Below are positions 56,025-64,000 of a stretch of DNA of 64,000 bases, piece by piece. The translations under genes were made by a program, and so were the position numbers. The notes below the pieces were generated by a model. It was not told where the DNA came from. It saw only the letters and a program-made list of their open reading frames with translations, and did no database searches. The stretch comes from Sesamum alatum (lineage: Eukaryota; Streptophyta; Magnoliopsida; Lamiales; Pedaliaceae). The stretch lies in the NCBI GenBank assembly GCA_034509735.1, contig JACGWO010000013.1, positions 13,040,136-13,104,135 on the forward strand, in the 5' to 3' direction. The stretch's first letter is position 1; the number at the start of each line of letters is the position of its first letter.

Positions 56025-56296
56025 CACTAGAAGAAACATGGCTTTTCACTCTAATTAATAACTATGGTAAAAGGTAAAAAGTTGTGGCGGATATTAATTA
56101 ACCACGATTGCGCAAAAGCTATTAGCCATTGTTTCTGCAAGCGAAGCAAAACATTTGCTACAGTTAAAAATTGTGATGAATATTTTCATCATAGGTAAAA
56201 CCATGGTCAAAATTAAAATTTTCACATCGGTTTTGTCTAACCGTTCTAGATAGTATTAATTTACTACGATCTTTTAAGCCGCAGTGATTTATAGTG
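56025..56296. mobile_element. Small CACTA-like non-autonomous element
   Basis: The left end CACTAGAAGAAACATGGC and the inverted right end CACTATAAATCACTGCGGC both begin CACTA. The interior has GTGGCGGATATTAATTAACC and AACCATGGTCAAAATT phrases typical of small CACTA derivatives. The flanking triplets are GTA and TAG, so the expected 3-bp duplication is not clear. Confidence 0.5.
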
Positions 56297-56396
56297 TAGA
56301 GAATAATCAATACTTTTTTTTTATATTGATATCAATATAAAAATTAAATAACCAAATATTCATACATAAATAAAGAGACAATTTTGATAGTTCGGA

Positions 56397-56680
56397 TGCA
56401 AGAGAGTGGAAAAAGAGTAAACACAGCCATGGAAGTGCGTAGTGAAGAAAACAATCAAAGAGTAAAGAAGGAATAGCTTCAAAAGGATTTCTTGTGTACA
56501 GTGTTCAGCTGAGTAGGTCTATATATAGACCTAAAGCAACCTCATTAAATGATCTAAACAAACTTAACCTACTCTGAACTGCTCATTAACTATTAACGAA
56601 CTAAGTTGGCCTAATCTCCCTCAACCGCCAGCTGCTAAAAAGCGCATGTCACTAACAAAAGCGCTTGCGCCTTATGCAAG
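56397..56680 (-). mobile_element. 3' LTR of family C
   Basis: Ends (minus) CTCTCTTGCA at 56397. The part shared with the 5' LTR reaches about 56680. The segment 56680-56816 may also be LTR, but it has no counterpart on the right, where the 5' LTR is truncated. A TATATATAGACC-like TATA region lies at 56520-56532. Confidence 0.65.
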
Positions 56681-56799
56681 GAGAAAAATGATACTAAAAG
56701 CATGATACACTTATATAAACGTGTAAAGATTGTAAAACACATCCAAGCACAAAATCAAGCTGAGGAGTGTATGGGAGTGTAGGTCAAAGATTCTATATT

Positions 56800-58130
56800 C
56801 CTTCTGTCTAAAAACACTCCCTTCATAGCTCTATGGTCAAACTTGCGTTTGATGTGTATTTGTGGCAAAGCACAAGGTGCCAAACACTTTCATGTGGCTA
56901 TAGTTAGGAATTTTCTTGTGTATAACCTCAAAGGGAGTCTGCCAGTTTAGAACCTGTGTTGGCAGCCTATTAACAATATAGGTCGCAGTCAGAAGGGCTT
57001 CAGACCAAAATAAGCTAGGCATATTTGCTCCAACATGATGGCCCTAGCAAATAAGGAGTAAGTGTTTATGCTTTCTTTCCACCACTCCATTTTGTTGGGG
57101 GGTGTAAGTACATAATTTTTGGTGGAAGATTCTCTCTTTACTCATGAATTTTTGACATTGTTGGCTAAGAAATTATGTTCCATTGTCTCTCCTTAAAGTT
57201 TTAATTTTCTTTCTGAAGTGTGTGTGCACCATTATATGGAAGGCTTTTAAGATGGATAAATCATTAAAAAGGTCCATGTACATCTACTGTGGTCATCTAC
57301 CAAAGTTAGCATGTAAGCACAATTAGACAAAGGGGTTGATTGTATAGACCTCATATGTCCATGTGAACAAGCTCAAAGTTATCAGTTGATTGTGTGTGAC
57401 TAATAGGAAAAGGCAATCTTTGTTGTTTTTCAAGTGGACACACTTCACACAAGCTAGAAGGAACTTTGATTTTATTCAAAAAATGCAGATGGCTAAGTAC
57501 AGTAGATGAAGTATGGCCTAATCTTTGACGCCAGAGATTTGGATCTAGAGTGCTAATGGCTAAACCCCTTTCTTGGGGTAGTTTCAGTGTGCTATTTATA
57601 GTATGTGTGTTGAATGAACTCTCATCCAAAATGTAAACTTTCCCTATGAGCCTCCCTATTGCCACAGTAATATCAATCCTGTAGTCCTGCAAAATACAAT
57701 GAAGGGTAAAACTTGAATCTAATATCTGTATGATCGCATAGCTTACTGACAGAGAGAAGGTTAAATTTCAGGTTGGGTACATGCAGCACGCTAGTTAGTT
57801 AGTTTCAATCTATTTGGGAGTTGTATATCTCTTACAGTATCCAAAAGTTGTTTTCAACCATCAGCCAAATGAATATAGAGATTAGATTTGTGGTTCTTAG
57901 TTCTTTGGAAAAGGAGATGTCATTACACATGTGAGAAATGGCCCCACTATCAATTATCCAAAATTTAGAGTGCTCAAATATGGAGTTAAGCATGGATTTA
58001 CCTGCAAAGTCTTCAAGCTCACCTGACCTTGCATCTTCAGAGTTTCCTGACTGATTACTTCTGATGATTTTCCTCAACTCGCTCCTGATAAAGTCTGCTA
58101 TAGCCTCCTGGTCCATGGCATGTTTTACTG
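56800..58130 (-). pseudogene. Copia family C protease-integrase remnant
   Basis: Open pieces from right to left: 57832-58116, with MDQEAIADFIRSELRKI and the protease motif FWIIDSGAISHMCND (D-S-G); 57351-57692, with VYILDESSFNTHT, DPNLWRQRLGHTSSTVLSHL and LCEVCPLEKQQRLPFPI (pre-integrase and HHCC zinc module) and ELVHMDI (first catalytic Asp); 56837-57022, with LFWSEALLTATYIVNRLPTQ and FGTLCFATNTH. The part holding the second Asp and the Glu (57030-57350) is frameshifted. The sequence then runs, via an MKGVFL-like stretch, directly towards the LTR, so RT and RNase H were deleted. Confidence 0.8.
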
Positions 58131-58337
58131 ATTCTTGATCAGTGGTTCAGCTGGCTGCTGTGCTCAAGGCCATGCTTGTGTTGGTTGTGGTGCATGTATT
58201 GGCTCCATTTTTCTTTCTGCTTGGTAGGGCTCGCCATGGAAAGGAACTGACTGGAAGCTTACTCGTATAATCTCGTATCTTTAAGCTAGTTATATTTTGC
58301 TAGGGGAGTACCAAAGGCCATCAAAAGATGGCTCTGA

Positions 58338-60565
58338 TGTTGGAATAGGTGACCAGAAAGTCAATAGGTTTGGCAATTTGTAACCTATCCGACAACTTGA
58401 TGTGAATGTAATATTATTATGTGATGAATAAGATGAGTATTTGTCACCAATGGTACCTTCTTTGTTGCGCTCATCTTACATTTGTTAAAATGGTGTTTAA
58501 CTTGTATCGCAACAAAGCCCACAGACCATGGATAACAACTCGTGCAGTTGGGCCACGCATTGGATGGTGGTCATGAAACCAACTGATTAAGAGTTGGGTC
58601 TGAAACGTTCCAAGTCGAGGACCTCGAGACAGGGCATCGAGAGTCCGATTGAGACTTGCGTCAAGAGTCGTGTTCATTGGATGAGTGCCGTGTTTCATCG
58701 GCGACAGGCGTGGGACGCCTACACGATCTTGATGGGTTGGTCGACTGGGGTCGAGTCGACTGGACTGACTCGCGAGGATCATCATATGGAAGCCTTGGAG
58801 GCTTGGTCGGTATGATTGGTTTTCCCCGGTTCCGATAGTACGGGAGTAATCCTCAGACTTGAGGGATCATGGAAGTCACGTGCACAGGATGGCTGTATCT
58901 TGGATCTGGCGAGAGGTGATCATTCTGTAAGATGATCATTATAAGCCTTGTCCAGTGCAGTCAGAATGTGTAGCGAGGACGGTGGATTCCAAGAAGAGGA
59001 TCCGTCCCCTGTCAGTATATGACAGAGGTATCTCCTTTGCACTCGGAGACACGTACATGCTGTTTGAAGCTGTGGCCACAGTGGTTGGTCGAACAGGGAA
59101 TGGTTTCCTGTGTCGATGCAATGAAGCATACGTAGTCTCGAGTATTAAGCATAGATGCCTAGTCAAGGATGGGAACCGACGCCCAATTCCATACCCTAGA
59201 CTAAGGCCGGGAGACGGTAGACGGAAGGATCGTACCCGTACGGAATGGGCGCCTAAATGTTCACGCCAATTCACCTAGTCTCTAGTGCCATGGACCGTTG
59301 CTAGACGACCACCCATGGTAACGGGCTCTTGTGGGACACAGGCCTAAGTCTAGCTGAGGGTGAACCTAAAGGGTCACACACAAGTCACCGAGCAGGTTGA
59401 GAGATCGACTTGGAGTCAATCTCGAAGGATAAAATAAGTAATTGGATTACTTAAGGGAAAGTCCATTGGATGGACGGGCCGATATTGTATCGGGCTTTCA
59501 TTTAATCGGTAAATTGGATTTTCGATTAAATATGAAAAGTTGAGATGTTGAGACGTTGGATCTTTTAATTGGATTAAAAGATCAACGGAAATAATTTAGG
59601 TGGACATTAAATTGGATTTAATATTGGGTTCGTCGTAATTAGATTACGATAAAACCCGGTCCGTTAAATTATACCCGAGAGGAGAAATAATTCCTAATTT
59701 GGAATGGGAAGAAGTTGGACTTCTTTCCTTAATTAAACATGGCCGACACGCTCCCTTGGAGGAAGCAAAATCAGCCATGTTTCATGCTAGGTGGTATGTT
59801 GACTTATCTCTTTTGGAAAGAGACAAATCAACTCCAATCAAGCTCTTCCCTTTTGATATGATTTGATCATACCATAAATTTTGGTAGGCTTGATTGAAGA
59901 ATCGATGGTAATTGATTGGAATGAATCTAGACATCCTTGGATGAACCTAGACACATTCCAATAATCACATTAATTATGTATATATATTAGAATATACAAC
60001 ACCAAGCATAAGTGATTCATTATTCATCTTTTTCTAGGAAAAAGAGAAGACAAAAATCCTCTCCTCTCTCTCAAAATTTCGTGCTCCTTCCCTCTCTCAC
60101 ACTTGTGTTCTTCACTTGATTTTGAATCAAGAAGAAGAACAAAGTAAGTTTAAGAGAACACTAATTCATAGTGTTCTTCTCTTAAACCGATTCCTTCTAA
60201 ACCCGTTCTTTTCTAGCAAGAAGAACGTGTGTTTCTTCCGGTGTGGTGTGGATCACCTTTGGAGAATCCATACGTTTGGATTTCGTGAGCATTCCGGAGA
60301 AGGAACAACGCAAGTAGCCGGGAGCATACGCTAAACAATCAAAGGTAACGGTTTATTACGCTTTGATTGATTTCATTTATATATCTATGCCCTATGTGCT
60401 TAAATGTATGTTTTAATATTTACACATCCTACATCGAACGCCCGGTTGAGCACCCAAGGGTGCACCCCTTGGGATTCGCGTATTTTTGAATTTGATTTAA
60501 ATTTACGCACTTTCTCGCTTTTCTCGCTTCCGCTCGCGCTCCCGGGTGGATCCGCTTGTCCTTCA
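58338..60565 (+). mobile_element. Solo LTR, family B, uninterrupted (2228 bp)
   Basis: TGTTGGAATAGGTGACCAG...GCTTGTCCTTCA with perfect 5-bp duplication TCTGA at 58333-58337 and 60566-60570. It is the reference copy for family B in this window and has no internal element sequence. The shared hairpin core lies at 59288-59320. It stands in the opposite orientation to the host family C element. Confidence 0.92.
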
Positions 60566-60575
60566 TCTGATACCA
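60566..60575 (-). promoter_or_regulatory. Primer binding site of family C, split by the solo LTR
   Basis: The minus strand reads TGGTATCAGA next to the 5' LTR end (60576). The remaining GCC lies beyond the insertion at 58330-58332 with the duplicated TCTGA. Rejoined, it would be a complement to initiator tRNA-Met. Confidence 0.8.
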
Positions 60576-60857
60576 TGAAGATTGCTGAAACGGAAAAGAG
60601 TGAAACACAGCCATGGAAGTGCGCAGTGAAGAAAATAGTCAAAGAGTAAAGAAGGAATAGCTTCAAAAGGATTTCTTGTGTACAGTGTTTAGCTGGGTGG
60701 GTCTATATATAGACCTAAAGCAAGCTCCTTAACTACTCTAAACAAGCTAAACCTACTCTCAACTTCTCATTAATTGTTAACGAACTAAGTTGGCCTAACC
60801 TCCTTCACATCGCCAGCTGCTAAAAAGCGCATGTCACTAACACAAACGCTCTTGCGC
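60576..60857 (-). mobile_element. 5' LTR of family C, truncated at its start
   Basis: Shares ~270 bases with the 3' LTR, from AACACAGCCATGGAAGTGCG to CGCATGTCACTAACA. Similarity stops near 60857 at TTGCGCCTG, where unrelated AT-rich DNA begins. Confidence 0.75.
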
Positions 60858-62285
60858 CTGTAAATAAATTTTCTTGTTCCTGAATTTATCGAAACAAGAA
60901 ACTATTACAAATAAATTATTTGAATTGGATTGAATATTTTTGGGTGAGAAATCTCTACTTGAAACCTCTGATTCTTCATTTCAAGAATGCGATCTTTAAC
61001 TTCGGCAATTTTGGAGGTGAAACTTGACGTTTGATCCTTAGACGTTGACTTTGACTTTGAATAACATTAATTCGGGGGTCATTGACTTGTTCGCAGATTA
61101 AAAGCTTTAAATTTGGAGATGTTCTTCTTGAACTTGAATATTTCTTGGTGGATTTGAGGCTTTGATCTCCCGCAATGGTCGACTTCTATCTTCATAACGT
61201 TAATTCGCCGGTTTTCGGACTTCTTTTCGAATTAAACGCTGATTTGGATGACTTCCGGGACGAACACCTTGAATCTCTTCTTGAACGTCATGGATTTTCC
61301 TTGATTTGCACTTGAGAGGATTTCGGGACTTCTTGAATGCTCTCTTGCTTGTATCTTCAATTGTATGTGTGTGTTGAATAGGTTTTCAGAACTCCTTTAT
61401 ATAGTTGTCAAAGAGGTAGAATTGTGGTGACCTTGAACACCATTCTTTCATTATCTTTTTATTATAATTTAAAGAGATAATACATTAAATATTTGGGAAT
61501 ACATGATTGGTCGATTTTGATATAATCTCTTTAATGTTTTATATTTTTCAAAGAGATAATATAAAAAAATATTTGTCTTGATTTGATTGGCCGAAACACC
61601 TCGATTTTCCACTTGTTGGCCGTTAATTTAATGATGAAATATATATTAAAATATCAATTAAATTAGTTATTTATATTTGAAATTAATTTAGTAAATTCCA
61701 AAATATAAATAGAAAAGGGGATATAATTGATACATAATATATATTTTCCTCTTGTCGTCATTTGATTGGGTGCAAAATTAATTTGTCTACAAATGCCCCC
61801 TCGAAACTTGTTCACAAACATATACTGGAAAGTGTAATTTTCAAAGTGAATAAGTCGCAAAACTACGAATCACATTTTATTGGGCCTCGGGATTCCCGTA
61901 GATTTGCTTCAGTGAATCTGAATTGCTTGAGAAAAATGGGCTTCTAATAATTTTTTCTAAAGAAATTAACTAAACATGTTTTCTTTGAGCTGAACAATAA
62001 GTGGGCCTCACACTTGGTGTTCATAGTCCACAAGCATAGGATTGTAGCTTTTGTGTCTTTTTCATCAATTCTCATTTGCACAGAAGCTCAAATCTCACCC
62101 TTTTTTTTTCCCAGCAAATTTGAGGTCTTCTTCAATGCAACTTCTCTATTTCTTTGTAGTCCGATCACAAGTAGCATTATGAAATTTTGACTTGGTTTAG
62201 AGGACAAGAATGACCATCTTTGAATAGTCTTCTAATTTAACGAAATATCTAAAAGGTGTGAAGTTTAATTGAACTTAACCTCGTG
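60858..62285. other. Unassigned DNA, LTR-like with a minus-strand TATA box
   Basis: No gene recognised. 60930-61440 has the base composition of an LTR and carries TATATAAAG on the minus strand at 61395-61403, preceded (minus) by a CACCACAATTCTACC stretch. I found no second copy in the window. 61440-62285 is AT-rich with no coding signal. Confidence 0.35.
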
Positions 62286-62294
62286 CGTTGTTGC

Positions 62295-62349
62295 TATATA
62301 ACACTCCTTCTTTTCATGATCCGAATCACAATTCTTCGGGATTCTCAAG
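62295..62349 (+). promoter_or_regulatory. Possible promoter and short first exon upstream of the PMD remnant
   Basis: TATATAA at 62295-62301 is followed ~50 bases later by CTCAAG/GTACGT at 62344-62355, a strong plant splice-donor match. Possible acceptors are TTTTACAG (62426) and GTTTTCAG (62435). The arrangement fits a spliced leader of the downstream gene, but no coding exon can be tied to it. Inference only. Confidence 0.3.
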
Positions 62350-62355
62350 GTACGT

Positions 62356-63466
62356 TCCATCGCTTGCATGTAACTTTTTGTTATGCACACAAAGTGTTTG
62401 TGTTAATGCCTTGCTAAATTTTACAGCGTTTTCAGCCCAGGAGAAGTTCAAAATTCCAACTTTCCTCAATAAATTTCCGCCAGCTCATTATGGTAACGGT
62501 TCTCAACTCGTAATCTCAAAATCTTAATTGTTTGTTCCAACTTTCAAGCTTTATTTGATGAGTATGCTCCCTTAAATTTATCTTTCTTATACTTTTCTGG
62601 CTTGGACATTAGGGGTTGAGTTTACGTCATGCTTACTATCATGAATTATGAAACTTATCTTTCCACCCGTGTTTTGATAGAATACTGGATGTAGTTCATG
62701 ATTGCTGAAGACGTGAAGTCCTGGTAGCATTAGTGATATAAACAACTTTCAGACAAGCACTAAGTCATCAATGTTGCATGCATAATTTTTTTCTTTTTTT
62801 CTTTGCCTATCAATCTGATAAATTTTGAAGTCAAGTGCTCATCGTTATAAAGTTAAAACCAAAAGTGATTTTATATGGCATAGAGAGTTGAATTCCATTG
62901 CATATCTGTTTGGAGAATTGATATATGGAAACTTGTATATCATAGCAGTCATTGCCTCCACTTTTCCTTGGTTCAAAAACTATTGTAGTTCAGGAGAATT
63001 AAGTAGCGAAAGAATATTATCCCATGGATCTCAACATGAATTTGTGAATTATTTGGACCTGTTGGGAAATTTTGGCATACCTTTGAATTCCTACAGAAGC
63101 ACCTCACGGAATTTGAACTTACCCACATCATATACTTGAGTTGCTTGCAGCTTGTTCTGTAATGCTTTTTCTCTTCCTCCTCTTTTTGTTCTTTTTTTTT
63201 TTACTTCAGTTTGTTTATTCGAGAGAGATTCGTCAAAGGGCACAACATATTTTTTCAAAATACTGCAACGACTAGAAAATAGACTTTTTATTCTAGAAGT
63301 TAATAGTCAACATTTCAATTGATATTGACTATAGTTTTTTGTTGAAATATTCGCATGTGCTTTATCAATGGTATGTCATAGCTCTTCTGTCTCTTGATCT
63401 ATTTGAGTCATTTTCCCTTTTTTTATTAACTCAATTAAATTCTTGTTGTTCTTTATAGATCACAAA
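62356..63466. other. Presumed intron/leader DNA, one unrecognised open frame
   Basis: The only frame of note is 62825-63139 (104 codons, with FIWHRELNSIAYLFGELIYG). I do not recognise it, and its codon use looks no different from the background. T-rich tracts (62785-62810, 63187-63205, 63418-63424) and the lack of other coding signal fit intron or spacer. Confidence 0.3.
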
Positions 63467-64000
63467 ATGGTTTACTTCAAAGACGAGTCTCTCTCCTACG
63501 GTCAACAAAACTTGGACATTCATGACGACGAAAATCAACTTATTGAGAAAGGAACAACGCTGACGACTCAAGCTCCTCTTATCGGTCGATACACGAAGCA
63601 ATGGCCAGAATTGACAGATCCACTTCACACGGAGCAGTGGTCTTGAGAAGTTTCATTGAGGAAGACTTCCAAGGTATGGTCTTTGCAAGCGACTCATCAC
63701 TGTTATTCTAATGAACCAAGTTTTCTACCGACGTTAGGCCGCCGCATCATTGAAGGAAAAGCCAAGTGGGGCAACAACATTCAGTTTTCCAGAGAATTCC
63801 GCTACATCAAAGGATTTTGGAAGTGGACGGAAGATGTACTCAGCCGATGCGAGCACAAGCTAGTTGCAACTCAAGTATATGATGTCGTGCACGCCTCATT
63901 ATTCACTTACGACCGCAATTCTGACATCATCAAGGCATTATGTGAAGCGTGGTGCCCATCCACTAACACTCTTATGACATCCTTCATAGAGTTATCTATC
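63467..64000 (+). pseudogene. Plant mobile domain (PMD, aminotransferase-like) protein remnant, runs off the window
   Basis: From ATG 63467: VYFKDESLSYGQQNLDIHDD, then APLIGRYTKQWPELTDPLH and TEQW, a frame change at about 63643, FIEEDFQGMVFASDSSLLF, a second change near 63700, NEPSFLPTLGRRIIEGKAKW, QFSREFRYIKGFWKWTEDVL and CEHKLVATQVYDVVHASLF to the window end. These blocks occur in order in plant PMD proteins, a family present both as host genes (MAIN/MAIL type) and inside Gypsy and Mutator-like transposons. Two frameshifts suggest a pseudogene; sequencing errors or tiny introns are less likely alternatives. The C-terminus is outside the window. Confidence 0.75.

Larger units (their letters stand above)
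56397..60857 (-). mobile_element. Copia element, family C, internally deleted
   Basis: The 3' LTR (56397 to about 56680) and the 5' LTR (60576-60857) share long identical stretches, e.g. AAGAAGGAATAGCTTCAAAA and GGTCTATATATAGACC. Between them lie PBS, protease and part of integrase in minus orientation. Most of gag and all of RT and RNase H are missing. A family B solo LTR (58338-60565) is inserted in the PBS. The LTRs are unrelated to A, B and D. Confidence 0.8.

Noticed and set aside
58955..59278. 107-codon frame, with similar frames in other B LTRs
   Set aside because: Appears in LTR DNA in both orientations, is lost by frameshift in sister copies, and resembles no protein.
1..64000. A previously undescribed multi-gene biological system
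   Set aside because: I looked for clusters of co-oriented intact genes on both strands. Only transposon relics and one PMD pseudogene are visible; the novel points are structural, not a gene system.

Overview
This window is nuclear DNA from a higher plant, most likely a eudicot. The evidence is the AT-rich non-coding background, many plant Ty1/Copia and Ty3/Gypsy remnants, plant L1-type LINEs, CACTA and Mutator-like DNA transposons, and a plant mobile domain (PMD) gene remnant at the right end. I could not identify the species. No intact host gene, rRNA, tRNA gene, CRISPR array or bacterial-type operon is visible. Almost every recognisable coding stretch is a transposon pseudogene with stops and frameshifts. 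The letters A to E for Copia families are my own labels.

Layout. 1-851: fragment of a Copia LTR (family B) in a Gypsy-type LTR (852-1392). 1.4-4.9 kb: AT-rich DNA with a Helitron-like end, a foldback element and a Mutator-type MITE with a perfect 9-bp target duplication. 4.9-9.0 kb: a decayed Copia element (family E), cut inside its reverse transcriptase (RT) by another family-B LTR. 9.5-13.9 kb: a minus-strand family-A Copia fragment with one LTR at the left and an inverted half-LTR at the right. 14.3-30.8 kb: a nest in which a chromodomain Gypsy polyprotein is split by a B solo LTR, which is itself split by a D element and by an 8.9-kb A element with the 5-bp duplication GAGGT.

32.8-38.7 kb: two LINE remnants, a Helitron-like end, a seven-unit 53-54 bp tandem array carrying a tRNA B-box motif, and the 3' end of a CACTA transposon inserted in the second LINE. 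38.7-49.5 kb: a chimeric minus-strand Copia whose two LTRs come from different families (A left, B right) and which carries two RT regions in tandem. Its integrase catalytic residues are changed. 49.5-56.3 kb: a cut B LTR, several MITEs, a 1.4-kb Mutator-like element with ~270-bp TIRs that contain tRNA-like A and B boxes, a CACTA TNP2 transposase pseudogene and a small CACTA-like element. 56.4-60.9 kb: an internally deleted Copia (family C) whose primer binding site is split by a B solo LTR with a perfect 5-bp duplication. 60.9-64 kb: LTR-like DNA, a possible promoter with first exon, and a PMD pseudogene that runs off the end.

The genes do not form a working pathway. The window records insertion, solo-LTR formation, illegitimate recombination and point decay. 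The observations I would follow first are the unlike-LTR chimera with its in-frame RT/integrase junction, the tRNA-like TIRs and B-box array, and a hairpin-forming core present in every copy examined of the three related LTR families.
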